From Berkiella sp964502705 (GTDB lineage Bacteria > Pseudomonadota > Gammaproteobacteria > Berkiellales > Berkiellaceae): a stretch of 27,280 nt of DNA. Shown piece after piece: positions 7,645 through 16,965 of this stretch (positions are counted from its first letter, which is position 1; each line of letters starts with the position of its first letter). The notes below the pieces were generated by a model, which saw nothing but the letters and a program-made list of their open reading frames with translations, made no database searches and had not been told where the DNA came from. Position numbers and translations under genes: made by a program. The stretch covers positions 1 through 27,280 of the forward strand of contig CAZCXZ010000046.1 of assembly GCA_964502705.1 (NCBI GenBank), given 5' to 3'.

Positions 7645-7802
7645 CCGGGTGGGATATTATAATGTCTGATGCCGCTCGATTGTTTACCATGCGAACCATG
7701 GCTTTTATAACTCTTCTCATTGTCTAAATGCGCCACAGGCTTGCTATGGTGTGTGGTCAAATGAGGGGTTTTCTGCTTACTTTCTTTTTTCGGGGTAACC
7801 AT
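7632..7802 (-). CDS. Small basic His/Lys/Ser-rich protein, unknown
   Basis: The 56-residue hydrophilic product starts MVTPKKESKQKT. It is rich in Lys, His and Ser (THHSKP, KSHGSHGKQ) and ends IPPGKKG. There is no signal peptide or membrane segment. GGAGG sits 5 bases before the ATG at 7802, one of the strongest ribosome sites in the window. This supports that start over a GTG at 7814, which overlaps the site itself. The gene shares a bidirectional terminator with its convergent neighbour. It resembles disordered small proteins that bind nucleic acid or metal, but I do not recognise a family. Confidence 0.62.
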   Translation of the reverse strand: MVTPKKESKQKTPHLTTHHSKPVAHLDNEKSYKSHGSHGKQSSGIRHYNIPPGKKG

Positions 7803-7906
7803 ATTATCCTCCACGCTAAAAAAGGTGTTGTACTACCAGTAATGACCAGATAGCGCAGGATAAAGTTCATCTATTTAAAATTACCAATAAAATCATATGG
7901 TTATTT

Positions 7907-8599
7907 TTAGTACAGTTGCTGGTGCCAGTGATCTAGAATATGAAATAGCCATAAATTCATCTGCGTAAAATCGCTTTGTTGGATTTCTGTGGCTGTTTGG
8001 GTATAAAGGCTAGGTCGCAGATCATCTGTGCCATGTTCGATCAACACTTTTGCGACAGCGGGCGTGATTTCAAAGTGGCACTGAAAACCTAAAATCTTGG
8101 GGGAAAATTCAATGATTTGTCTCGGGCAACCCTCACTGAATGCTAACACTTCTGCACCATTTGGTAATCCTGGCATATCATTATGCCAGTGAAAAGCAGG
8201 AAACGATTGTGGTACGTGTTGTAAATAAGGGTGTCTTTTACCTTCAGAAGTTAACGTGATGTTAAAAGTCCCCACTTCTTTTTCTGGCGATTTTTCAGCA
8301 GATGCGCCTAGGGCAACACCCAACAATTGCGCACCTAAACAGACCCCTATAAACGGATGATCATGTGCGATGCGTTTTTTAATCCACTCCACCTCTTTTA
8401 CAAGATAAGGATATTCTTGATAATTTCTTGCGCTTTGTGGGCCTCCCATGATGATCACCGGTTCATTTGGGCCCACATCGGGTAATTCATCGCCTGCATA
8501 AGGGCGACATATATTAATATCCATTTTCTTATGTTTAGCCCATGGAACAAAAACACCGGGCATTTCAAAGTCAGCATGGAGAATGATATGGCACTGCAT
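7907..8599 (-). CDS. Class I glutamine amidotransferase (GuaA-like GATase1)
   Basis: The 230-residue stand-alone amidotransferase domain has the triad residues Cys87 in GVCLGAQ, His175 and Glu177 in FQCHFEIT, plus MGGPQSA near residue 51. The synthase domain of GMP synthetase is absent. Stand-alone members of this group include gamma-glutamyl peptide hydrolases and unknown amidases, so GMP synthesis is unlikely. AGGAATAAAC precedes the ATG. The gene diverges from the YfcH-like gene, with 76 bases between the starts. A link to the glutathione genes 2 kb away is possible but unproven. Confidence 0.87.
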   Translation of the reverse strand: MQCHIILHADFEMPGVFVPWAKHKKMDINICRPYAGDELPDVGPNEPVIIMGGPQSARNYQEYPYLVKEVEWIKKRIAHDHPFIGVCLGAQLLGVALGASAEKSPEKEVGTFNITLTSEGKRHPYLQHVPQSFPAFHWHNDMPGLPNGAEVLAFSEGCPRQIIEFSPKILGFQCHFEITPAVAKVLIEHGTDDLRPSLYTQTATEIQQSDFTQMNLWLFHILDHWHQQLY

Positions 8600-8675
8600 G
8601 TTTATTCCTTAGATTGTAGAACAGGCCATAAAGCACTATTCTGTGAAGATATTAGCAAAAATTGCGAGTCAAACG

Positions 8676-9569
8676 ATGCATATATTCATAACAGGTGGCA
8701 CGGGATTAATTGGTTCAGCACTCTGTAAAAGCTTGGTTGAAAAGGGCAATGAGTTAACAATCTTGACTCGAAATATTCAGAAAGCTAAACATCTATTGCC
8801 ATTTGATGGTGTTCATTTTATCGAACAACTGGCAGAAATCAAACCCGATAGTCTTTTTGATGCCGTCATCAATTTAGCGGGAGCGCCGATAGCTAAACCT
8901 TGGACGGCGAATTACAGGCAGATCATTCTGCAAAGCCGAGTTAAGCTAACGGAATCGTTAGTCAGTGTTTTACAAACACTTAACAAACCGCCAGCAGTTT
9001 TGGTCAGTGGTTCAGCGATTGGATATTATGGGCCGCAAGATGATCACCCGCTTAATGAATCATCGCCTTTTGCAAATAGCTTTAGTCATGATCTATGCCA
9101 AGCATGGGAAAATGCAGCGAACGAAGCGGTAAAGACAGGCATTCGGGTTGTCAATTTGCGCACCGGGATTGTGTTAGCAAAAAAGGGCGGAGCATTAGCA
9201 AAAATGCGTTTACCGTTTTCACTCGGCTTGGGAGGGCCAATTGGTAATGGTCAGCAATGGATGTCTTGGGTGCACTTAGAAGATATGATCAATATTGTTC
9301 AGTATTGCCTGCAAGAAAACATCCAAGGCCCTGTTAATGCAACAGCACCAAACCCTGTAACCAATCAAACATTTGCACACATCTATGCAAAAGTGTTACA
9401 TCGGCCAGCGATATTACCCATGCCGGCCTGGTTTTTGCGTTTAATTATGGGGCAGATGGCAGAAGAGTTGCTTATCACAGGTCAAAACGTTGTACCTGCC
9501 AAACTCACGCAAGCTGGATTTCCATTTGCCTTTACAACACTAGAAGATGCATTAAATGACGTTAAATAA
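8676..9569 (+). CDS. YfcH/TIGR01777-type NAD-dependent epimerase family protein
   Basis: The 297-residue protein is an extended short-chain dehydrogenase. It has a glycine-rich nucleotide loop TGGTGLIG starting at residue 6, then INLAGAPIAKPWT, SGSAIGYYG with the catalytic-site Tyr, and ENAANEA and WVHLEDM, typical of the YfcH/TIGR01777 family (300 residues in E. coli). I placed the start at the ATG at 8676 because the Rossmann strand begins there. An in-frame GTG at 8643 would add 11 residues without family match. The reaction is unknown for the family. Related plant proteins act in cell division and plastid biology. Confidence 0.9.
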   Translation: MHIFITGGTGLIGSALCKSLVEKGNELTILTRNIQKAKHLLPFDGVHFIEQLAEIKPDSLFDAVINLAGAPIAKPWTANYRQIILQSRVKLTESLVSVLQTLNKPPAVLVSGSAIGYYGPQDDHPLNESSPFANSFSHDLCQAWENAANEAVKTGIRVVNLRTGIVLAKKGGALAKMRLPFSLGLGGPIGNGQQWMSWVHLEDMINIVQYCLQENIQGPVNATAPNPVTNQTFAHIYAKVLHRPAILPMPAWFLRLIMGQMAEELLITGQNVVPAKLTQAGFPFAFTTLEDALNDVK

Positions 9570-9693
9570 TGCTATCGCTAAATATAAAGAAAACTAACTA
9601 ATCTTGATTTCAATGTATGATCCTGTAAGATGGCTATTAAATTAAGATAGCTAAATATTAGTCAGTTGACTATGTTGTTCGTTGAGGTTACAG

Positions 9694-11346
9694 ATGTTAA
9701 AGTTCGAAGCCATTGCAGATGGTAATTGTCTTTACAATGCAGAAGCCATTTTTCTTGTACGATCCTTTTTAGACAATAAGCTTGAACCTTTATTTAAAAA
9801 TAAAGACCGGCTTGCGCAATTCCATCAAATACTATTGCGATTACAGGCAAATAATGTCATTACCGTTGCTAAGAATCCGACGGTTCAGGCGGTAAAAGCA
9901 GGTTTTAACCGCCTAATCGCAAAATTTAGCACAAACGGCGTTATTAATTGGAGAGAATTACAATCTCAGGTTGCACAGAGCTTACGTGAATATGTGCAAG
10001 ATACCGTGATTAAAGATGAAGTCATCAATCAGCAAGTAAGGGTATCTTTAACATTTGCCTTAGATCAATGCATTGATATGGCTTACTTGAATAATCATGA
10101 CACGCAAAATGTATTGCCCAAAAACATCAATATTGAAGGGATTGATGGTTCCCACTTTCAAGGGATGCAAACCATCGTTCATAAAATTAAAGAGGTGTTG
10201 GAAAATGATAGCTTTCATTCGCCTGAATTAAAGAAAATCGCTTTAAGCGAATGGTTTTTTGATGGCGAAGCGGTTGGTTTTGGTGAATATTTACAAGGTG
10301 AGAATGGCATAGGAAATAATGCTATTCATACGGGTGACATCGAGCTTAATGTACTATCAGCGAAGCTGGGTATTGTGCATAAAACTTTTATGCGAGGCGC
10401 TATTGGCAATGAACAATCCGCAACTTATTACCATGCTTTTAAAACGAATGAAGATGCTCGAAAAGTTGCTGAAGATGAAATGATTTTTGCCTTTGAAAAA
10501 ACAGCGGCTCATTGGAATTGCTTATTCGCCGACACCCCCGAAAATAACGCTTGGATTGCAGCTGATGAGCAACAGCGTTTAAAAAGTAAAATCGAAAATT
10601 TTGTCGCAGAACATGGTGGTTTAGATGCTCATCGTAATTCGCTGGGATTAAGTATTGAAGAATACTGTCTTATCAATGGCATATCAGAAGTGCAATTTAA
10701 AGAAAATAGTGTTGCGTCAAACAAGAGCGCGGTAGCTGATACTCATATTTCAGTTGTAGACCAAAGCAAAAAGACCGAACCTAAAGTTGCAGCTGCTGCT
10801 ACTCAAAATCCTAAACCGGTTGGGCCCACACAAACACAACCTGCGCTTGCAAAAGAAGTCGATGATAAGAAATTACCTTCTCTTAGTAATAAAGAAGATA
10901 ATGTTGTTCCTAAAGTAATTCCGGCAACTCAGGTAAAGACAATTGCGCCAAAATCGCAAAACTATTGGAAGTACTTTGCAACGGCGGCTTTAGCCCTGGT
11001 TTTCTTGTCGCATTGTCTTGTTATGCCAATTTTGCAGGCAGTTTTTGCGGGCTTCTCGCATTTCTCTCTGCTCGGGGTTGCAGCTTTAACAAGTTTGAGT
11101 GTATTGGGCGGTTATGCTTACGCTGAAAAAATGCAGTCAGTGCCATTGTCCAGCAACCTGATGGCAAATCAATGTGGCGATTCTATTGTGGCTTCGGTTA
11201 AATCCACTATGAATAGCGTCATTGATTTACAAAATACGCCCCCGACCTTCGTGGCATACTATAATACGCAGGCTCAAGAACAAAAACGTGAGCAACATAG
11301 TGTAATGGAAGGCAGACCCAAGGGGCCGCGTCAAAAACTCCATTAA
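9694..11346 (+). CDS. OTU-like cysteine protease with C-terminal membrane hairpin, probable effector deubiquitinase
   Basis: The 550-residue protein opens with an OTU active-site motif, D9GNC12LYNA, almost at the N-terminus. A mostly helical stretch of about 120 residues follows, then GDIELNVLSAKLGI and YYH247AF, which match the OTU Glu-Leu helix and catalytic His strand. Legionella OTU deubiquitinases (the Lot family) are known for an extended helical insert after the catalytic Cys, and some have C-terminal membrane segments; this layout fits both. Residues ~345-420 are a Lys/Pro/Gln/Thr-rich linker, then two hydrophobic segments at about 425-450 and 455-477. The tail is charged. The ATG at 9694 has TGAGG six bases upstream, so it is preferred over the TTG at 9682. 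Ubiquitin cleavage and translocation are inferred. Confidence 0.82.
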   Translation: MLKFEAIADGNCLYNAEAIFLVRSFLDNKLEPLFKNKDRLAQFHQILLRLQANNVITVAKNPTVQAVKAGFNRLIAKFSTNGVINWRELQSQVAQSLREYVQDTVIKDEVINQQVRVSLTFALDQCIDMAYLNNHDTQNVLPKNINIEGIDGSHFQGMQTIVHKIKEVLENDSFHSPELKKIALSEWFFDGEAVGFGEYLQGENGIGNNAIHTGDIELNVLSAKLGIVHKTFMRGAIGNEQSATYYHAFKTNEDARKVAEDEMIFAFEKTAAHWNCLFADTPENNAWIAADEQQRLKSKIENFVAEHGGLDAHRNSLGLSIEEYCLINGISEVQFKENSVASNKSAVADTHISVVDQSKKTEPKVAAAATQNPKPVGPTQTQPALAKEVDDKKLPSLSNKEDNVVPKVIPATQVKTIAPKSQNYWKYFATAALALVFLSHCLVMPILQAVFAGFSHFSLLGVAALTSLSVLGGYAYAEKMQSVPLSSNLMANQCGDSIVASVKSTMNSVIDLQNTPPTFVAYYNTQAQEQKREQHSVMEGRPKGPRQKLH

Positions 11347-11367
11347 TTTTTTGCTCCCCCCAACGAC

Positions 11368-11394
11368 CCCCTTTAATTTTTATAGTTAAAGGGG
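11368..11394 (+). terminator. Possible weak terminator hairpin after the OTU gene
   Basis: CCCCTTTAA (11368-11376) pairs with TTAAAGGGG (11386-11394) over a 9-base loop, 22 bases after the OTU stop codon. Only a broken T-run (TATTTC) follows, so termination would be inefficient. Confidence 0.4.
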
Positions 11395-11450
11395 TATTTC
11401 AAGCAGAGCTATACTCAATATATTCATTAACGTTAGGAGCGGCTGAGCCT

Positions 11451-12590
11451 GTGCAAAATCCTAGGATTTTGATACTTGGAGGGTATGGTAACTTTGGTAA
11501 GCGTGTAGCTGCAATGTTAATGGAACGTTTTGCAGACAAAAGCACGCTTGAAATCGTTATTGCAGGTCGGCACTTGCCAATCGCAAAACGAGAGGCCGAG
11601 CGATTACAATCTAAATCGAAATTGAAAATACTTCCGTTAGAACTTGATTGGCGTGCAGCCGATTTTAAACAGAAATTGGCAGCAGCAAATCCAACGATTT
11701 TGATCCACGCCGCAGGCCCTTTTCAAACACAAGACTATACCGTGGCAAAAACCTGTATAGAATTAAAAATTCACTACATTGATTTGTCCGATGGTCGTGA
11801 ATTTGTCACAAATATTAAAACGCTTGATGAAATGGCTTTACAGAATAATGTTGTGGTATTAAGTGGCGCAAGCTCAGTTCCTGGATTGTCGTCGGTTGTT
11901 ATTGATTCCTACGCAGCCAAATTTAGTAATTTGCGTGAAATCGACTTTGGTATTGCGCCAGCGAATAAAGCTGAACGCGGCAGTGCAACCATTGAGGCCA
12001 TTTTAGGGTATACCGGAAAACCCTTTATGCGTTTAGAAAAAGGGAATTGGAAAAAGGTGTATGGATGGCAAAACCTACATCGTCATTACTATGGCGATAA
12101 CATCGGATTGCGTTTACATGGCAACTTAGATATTCCAGACTTAGATTTACTCCCCGAGCGCTATCCCACGTTAAAAACAGTTATTTTTCATGCGGGTTTA
12201 GAAGTACCTTTGCTGCATTGGTTTATGTGGCATATGTCATGGCTTACCCGTGCCAAACTGATTCGAAATTGGTCTACATTCATTCGACCTATCAATGCGA
12301 TGGGCCACTGGTTCGACAAAATGGGCACCGATTGCGGTGGTATGTATATTCATATGTCGGGCTCCAATCATGATTATCAGCCTTTAGATATCTACTGGAC
12401 GTTAGTTGCTGATAAAGGTCATGGACCGCAAATTCCCGTTATTCCCAGTATTATCATGGCAGGCAAAATAATGGATGGGTTAGTACCAGCGGGTGCAAGA
12501 CCTTGCGTAGGAATGTTTACGTTGGCTGATTTTGATGAATTAAGTCGAGGCTGGGATATCTACTATACCGTGCAAGAAACGGCTTCTTGA
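11451..12590 (+). CDS. Saccharopine dehydrogenase-like NAD(P)-binding protein
   Basis: The 379-residue protein has an N-terminal Rossmann fold starting ILILGGYGNFGKRVA at residue 6 and continues as the saccharopine dehydrogenase NADP-binding family (IHAAGPFQTQDY, YIDLSDGREF, SGASSVPGLSSVVID). The start must be the GTG at 11451: the nucleotide loop begins too soon for a later Met, and AGGAG lies 11 bases upstream. Similar bacterial proteins are not true lysine enzymes and their substrates are unknown. The downstream DUF2269 gene begins 14 bases after the stop, so both are one operon and may serve one membrane-linked reaction. Confidence 0.86.
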   Translation: MQNPRILILGGYGNFGKRVAAMLMERFADKSTLEIVIAGRHLPIAKREAERLQSKSKLKILPLELDWRAADFKQKLAAANPTILIHAAGPFQTQDYTVAKTCIELKIHYIDLSDGREFVTNIKTLDEMALQNNVVVLSGASSVPGLSSVVIDSYAAKFSNLREIDFGIAPANKAERGSATIEAILGYTGKPFMRLEKGNWKKVYGWQNLHRHYYGDNIGLRLHGNLDIPDLDLLPERYPTLKTVIFHAGLEVPLLHWFMWHMSWLTRAKLIRNWSTFIRPINAMGHWFDKMGTDCGGMYIHMSGSNHDYQPLDIYWTLVADKGHGPQIPVIPSIIMAGKIMDGLVPAGARPCVGMFTLADFDELSRGWDIYYTVQETAS

Positions 12591-12604
12591 AGATGCGATA
12601 AACC

Positions 12605-13093
12605 ATGGAAAGTTACATTTTATTGAAGTTTATTCATATTATCACGGCTACATTTTTGTTTGGCACAGGTATTGGTACCGCATTTTTTATGCTTATGGCC
12701 TACTTAAGTAAAGATATTGAAACCTTAAAACGCACGACGAACCATGTAGTATTGGCAGATTGGCTGTTTACAGCACCTTCAGTAGTGTTACAGCCAATTA
12801 CGGGTATCGCGTTAATGTGGATCTTACATTATGGTTTCAACACACTTTGGTTTGCATTGGTACTAGGCCTATATTTGCTAATTGGTTGTTGCTGGATACC
12901 TGTCGTTTATATCCAATATCAATTAAGAAATCAGGTGATGAAACTTTCTCCCCATGACAGGCTTCCTGCAAGTTATCAGCGGCTGATGTGTTGGTGGATA
13001 GCATTAGGCATACCCGCATTTATTGGTGTGATGCTGCTGTACTGGTTGATGGTCAGTAAATGGGGTTTATCAGTGACTCTTTTTGCTCTATGA
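12605..13093 (+). CDS. DUF2269 family integral membrane protein
   Basis: The 162-residue protein has four hydrophobic helices and matches the DUF2269 pattern: KFIHIITATFLFGTGIGTAFF at the front, ADWLFTAPSVVLQPITG in the middle, and a closing WWIALGIPAF segment. The conserved His in the first helix and WLFTAP region are typical of the family, for which no function is established. It follows the saccharopine-dehydrogenase-like gene by 14 bases. The Shine-Dalgarno is weak, which fits coupling to the upstream gene. Confidence 0.83.
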   Translation: MESYILLKFIHIITATFLFGTGIGTAFFMLMAYLSKDIETLKRTTNHVVLADWLFTAPSVVLQPITGIALMWILHYGFNTLWFALVLGLYLLIGCCWIPVVYIQYQLRNQVMKLSPHDRLPASYQRLMCWWIALGIPAFIGVMLLYWLMVSKWGLSVTLFAL

Positions 13094-13173
13094 CGTAAAT
13101 ACACGATACCTGCATTTTACATTAAACTGGATCAATGAGCGGGATTTAGTGGCTGAGTTTGTATAAGTAGCTA

Positions 13174-13182
13174 TGTTAGAAT
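13174..13182 (+). promoter_or_regulatory. Extended -10 promoter element of the 1249-residue protein gene
   Basis: TGTTAGAAT is an extended -10 (TGn plus TAGAAT) ending 33 bases before the ATG. No clear -35 is found. It has the same TGnTAGAAT form as the element upstream of the kinase gene at 1093-1101. Confidence 0.4.
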
Positions 13183-13215
13183 AGTAACATATGTCTTAGA
13201 TCAGTTGAGTAGGCC

Positions 13216-16200
13216 ATGCTAAATACCAACGGTGAATTAAGTGCATCTTCTTCAAGCGAAATCTCGCTCTCATCGCAGCAATCAGTTGTTCCCAATTCAA
13301 GTGAAGGTCCTTCAGAATCAGTCGAAATCATGAGAAGCATGGAAGAATTGCCGGTCGATGCGCAACAGAAATTAAATCTGACTTATGGTTTAGTTGTAAA
13401 AAAGAAACTCAATGAGAAAATTCAGCAACATTTACAATTTTTTTTAGATAAATTGAATGATCCAAGTATTGCTGAATTAAAAGCAGCAATTCTTGAACAA
13501 TTGAATGACGACGATAAACAATTGTTTGACTTATTTAGCAATAGATCCATACAAAGTGACATGACGTACGAAAATGTATGTAAGCTCTATAAAGGAATAC
13601 GAGCCAGCATCAAAGCGTGTGAATCAAGTCCAAGGCATGCAATCAATCATGCTGTTTTGAACGCTGCGGGAAGTGGCTTAGATGCAATGCATTATATGGT
13701 TAATTATGACGTGCCAAATATCATTGCTAAAACTAAAAAAATTGCGATTATGCAAGAGACACGTTTTGTTAGGGTACCAAAGAAAAAATCATTATTTCGG
13801 CGTTTTATTGAAACAGTGTTTCCTTTTCTTGAAAAGAAGGAATCGGTTACAGTCGTTAAAAAGGTTGAAGAAAAAATTACGTCGCAAGAAAAGGTGGTAT
13901 TAGGAATTGCCACAGAAGCCATAGCCGATCATTTTATAGAATCTGGGAAATCGTACTTTAAAGCTTTTGATAATGCTATTGCCTTCAGTAAAAAAGCAGC
14001 TAAGCACAAAGCATTACAGATTCTGCCAACCAGCGAGCAAAGCACTGCGCGAGAACAACAGTTAGCCAAAATAGAGGCTGCAAAACATACCAAAGCTAAG
14101 AAGGTGATGACAGGCATTAAAACAGTCACTCAGGTTGCATACGCGGTTGATCTCGGTCTCAATGAATGGGCAACTTCTAAATATAATAGTACACGACCAG
14201 GCGCCTATTTAGAGTTCGCTTTGCATCCTGATACTGATGTGACCCAAGCAACGCTTGCGACTCATTTCGGAAACGAATTTGAACTGGCTTCACAGAAACA
14301 AAGCTATTATGGGTTGCTAGAGTTTGCACGTGGTCTTGCAGACATTTACATCACATCAATGAGGACCCAACAAAATGGCATTATTGAAATGGATCCTAAG
14401 AAATTTGGTTTTAAACAAATAAATGATCCAAAATTCGAAGTGTTTTTGTCGAGCTTAATCAAATCATTAGGATTTACTGTCAGTGGCTATGAGGATTTAC
14501 TTCAGTTTCTATCTATGACGGTTAACCCAGCAACGCTGCAACAAAAAGACTATCCATCATCTGCACTTTATGAAGGACATAAAGTAGAGTTGCAAACAGC
14601 ACAGAAAGAGGCCTTTACACGTTTTGTCGGTGCTTTAGCGAACGATCCAGTCTTGGGCATACATGCTGCTGTTACCAATATTGACAAAGAGCATCGTAAG
14701 GCAATGACGATGAAAGGAAATGAAAACTATTTTTATCTACTCAACCTGCAACAACAGGCAATTCAAGAATTAAGAATAAAAGAACGTCAACAAAATGCCG
14801 TAGGTTTGGCTTGTCGAGAATTTAGTCTTGAGGACAAAATTTACAACCCGAATAATCCTGATTTAGTATCTAAAGTAACAGGACATTTAAAAGGTTATAT
14901 TGTGGGTCGCATGCCTCAATTAGTCGATGATTACTTACAGGAAGCACGTAGGTTGCAAGAACATGCGAATAACCAGTTTAAACAAATGACGCAGAATTGG
15001 TTGGAGCAAGTTTCAGATTTGCAGAATCAAGCAGTGGAATCGAATGCAAAGCCAGTACCGGTTAAAGGTCTAAATATAACTGAGCTACGTAGTCGCTGGG
15101 AAAAAAGTGCTAATAAAAGTGCTAAGCTTGCTTTTCAATTCGAAGAAGTAAAAGAACTTGTTAATAAATTTCATCAAAGTGCAGTGAAAGAATGGACTAA
15201 TTCGGCGATCCCACTTTTAATACGATGTGAAGACTTAGGAGGGGATCATTTTGCGCAAAAAATATTGGCTCAGCTCAATCAGGACTATGACCAGCTTGTT
15301 GCTACCAAAGCAAATAGATCAGAAATTACTACCATTGCAAAGCAAATCGCTGCACTGCGATCGGTATTATTGGTTGAGGGAGAAATCTTCAGTCAAGAAA
15401 TGTTAAAGCAAGTTAGCCCTGAAATACTCAAGCTCGTGTTTGATGCAGTAAATGAGGGTGCTCAGAGTATGCTTGCTAAAAATAATAATTTGCCACTTGA
15501 CGAAAAAGAAAATTATTTCATGATGACTCAAGCTTTAGGAGCATTGGGTGCATCATATCGTTCATTTGATCTTGCTAAGAAAGCCTATGATCAAGTCTAT
15601 CGAACCCATTATGATACCTTTGATAAAATGCCAGCGAGTAAAATAGGTAAGTTTATTGCAGTAAAACTCGGTGAAGTGCTAGAAAGTTCACTTACTTCTT
15701 CAATGAGTTCGCCAATAGAACAATTTGAATTTTATACTCAGCAAAAATTGGCAGGACGGCATCACCTGAGTCATAGAATACCTGCAGTGACAGAAGTGAC
15801 ACCACCTGCGCAAAGTTTGTATGAGAGAAGTAAAAATTATTTATCATCTGCTTTAGGATATATGGCACCCGTTGGCGTAAAAGCGGGTGAAATTGCAGCG
15901 ATACCTTTATTAATTGGTGGAGGTAGCTATTACCTGGCAAAACTATATCGCAAAGATGTGGTTCCGGATCCCAAAAGCATCAATCAAGCAGTTTGTGATA
16001 ATGCAAAATCATATATTAGAGAGCAGGCTTATGATGCAATGGAGAAAATGTTGCCACAGATGTTTAATTTGCACGCTAACGAAGAACGATTTCAACATAA
16101 CCACGGTAACTTAGAATACGACCCATTTAAACAATGTGGCATGTGCGATCGCACACGTTTTTATCAATTAATGGATAATGTTGCTAAAGGCTTAGGATTC

Positions 16201-16965
16201 GACAGTATCACGGATTATATGAATTATAAAAATGAATTAATTACTCAAACTATGGTGGTTGAAAACGCTAGAAGAGAACTACATGCAACGTGGTTTTATA
16301 AAAGTGAACCGCAAGCTAAAGTGCTTAAAGCGGAAGGCGAGTTAACAATTTTGCAGAATATCCTGACAGACAAGCGCAAAAGATTTGCAACATTACCTGA
16401 AACTCAAGAGCAATTAGACACTGATTTGTTTGTGAGTTTGAAAGATGCTGTTCAGTCTGAATATGCTCAACTAACCTCTGATATTAATGACGGCAAATTA
16501 GAGCACGGTACGAATTATGTTGTTTTGGTTTCATCTTTTAACTCGATGATCCAGCAAATTGAACTTGTGCAAAGAGAAACGATTGCTGCTGAATTATTTT
16601 CACCCGATATTGATGAATTTATTGGTTTTGATCCACAAGCAACCGGGGTTATGGCACAATTAAAATTAGCGGCAAGAGAGGAGATCAAAGAATACGCTAG
16701 TGGTCTTTTAAGGAAAGGGATTTTATCGCAATTATCACAAAGTATTGAAACAGCGAGCTATTTCAGCGCGCAATTGATGACAGCTGTGACACATGATATT
16801 AATCACGCGTTGCAAGAGCTGCCTTTTAGGCAGCAACCCGTTGCGACTGCGTTCGCCAGCTTAAGAGAGAATGCACCATCGGTTCGCACGAGCGTAGAAC
16901 CGACAGAGGAGCCAACGCAAGCACCTTCGGCGGATGCACCAAGGCGTCGAGAAGGGCCTCCGTAA
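13216..16965 (+). CDS. Large protein of unknown function (1249 residues), effector-like
   Basis: This intact frame of 1249 residues has no domain I recognise. The first ~35 residues are Ser/Glu-rich and probably disordered. Residues ~190-225 are strongly basic (KKKSLFRRF). Most of the rest is helical and charged, with Gln/Lys/Glu-rich coiled-coil-like stretches around 510-700. A single hydrophobic segment lies at about 890-908, followed by QHNHG and a CGMC pair (974-977) that could bind metal. The last 25 residues are Pro/Glu/Ala-rich (EPTEEPTQAP) and end in RRREGPP. A helical body, one membrane segment and a short-residue, Glu-rich tail are common among Dot/Icm effectors, but that is only an analogy. 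The gene stands alone, with its own extended -10 promoter. Confidence 0.85.
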   Translation: MLNTNGELSASSSSEISLSSQQSVVPNSSEGPSESVEIMRSMEELPVDAQQKLNLTYGLVVKKKLNEKIQQHLQFFLDKLNDPSIAELKAAILEQLNDDDKQLFDLFSNRSIQSDMTYENVCKLYKGIRASIKACESSPRHAINHAVLNAAGSGLDAMHYMVNYDVPNIIAKTKKIAIMQETRFVRVPKKKSLFRRFIETVFPFLEKKESVTVVKKVEEKITSQEKVVLGIATEAIADHFIESGKSYFKAFDNAIAFSKKAAKHKALQILPTSEQSTAREQQLAKIEAAKHTKAKKVMTGIKTVTQVAYAVDLGLNEWATSKYNSTRPGAYLEFALHPDTDVTQATLATHFGNEFELASQKQSYYGLLEFARGLADIYITSMRTQQNGIIEMDPKKFGFKQINDPKFEVFLSSLIKSLGFTVSGYEDLLQFLSMTVNPATLQQKDYPSSALYEGHKVELQTAQKEAFTRFVGALANDPVLGIHAAVTNIDKEHRKAMTMKGNENYFYLLNLQQQAIQELRIKERQQNAVGLACREFSLEDKIYNPNNPDLVSKVTGHLKGYIVGRMPQLVDDYLQEARRLQEHANNQFKQMTQNWLEQVSDLQNQAVESNAKPVPVKGLNITELRSRWEKSANKSAKLAFQFEEVKELVNKFHQSAVKEWTNSAIPLLIRCEDLGGDHFAQKILAQLNQDYDQLVATKANRSEITTIAKQIAALRSVLLVEGEIFSQEMLKQVSPEILKLVFDAVNEGAQSMLAKNNNLPLDEKENYFMMTQALGALGASYRSFDLAKKAYDQVYRTHYDTFDKMPASKIGKFIAVKLGEVLESSLTSSMSSPIEQFEFYTQQKLAGRHHLSHRIPAVTEVTPPAQSLYERSKNYLSSALGYMAPVGVKAGEIAAIPLLIGGGSYYLAKLYRKDVVPDPKSINQAVCDNAKSYIREQAYDAMEKMLPQMFNLHANEERFQHNHGNLEYDPFKQCGMCDRTRFYQLMDNVAKGLGFDSITDYMNYKNELITQTMVVENARRELHATWFYKSEPQAKVLKAEGELTILQNILTDKRKRFATLPETQEQLDTDLFVSLKDAVQSEYAQLTSDINDGKLEHGTNYVVLVSSFNSMIQQIELVQRETIAAELFSPDIDEFIGFDPQATGVMAQLKLAAREEIKEYASGLLRKGILSQLSQSIETASYFSAQLMTAVTHDINHALQELPFRQQPVATAFASLRENAPSVRTSVEPTEEPTQAPSADAPRRREGPP

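Noticed and set aside
7907..8599. GMP synthetase (guaA)
   Set aside because: Only the amidotransferase domain is present; the ATP-pyrophosphatase and dimer domains are missing.
9616..9621. TATGAT as -10 of the OTU gene
   Set aside because: No usable -35 or TGn extension at the right distance, and it lies 73 bases from the start codon.
9660..9671. Short palindrome AGTCA-GT-TGACT upstream of the OTU gene, partly similar to bases before 13216
   Set aside because: The shared stretch is too short (about TCAGTTGA) and could be chance; no operator can be claimed.
13682..13922. Short frames on both strands inside the 1249-residue gene
   Set aside because: They are contained in a long intact gene and have no start signals or recognisable domain.
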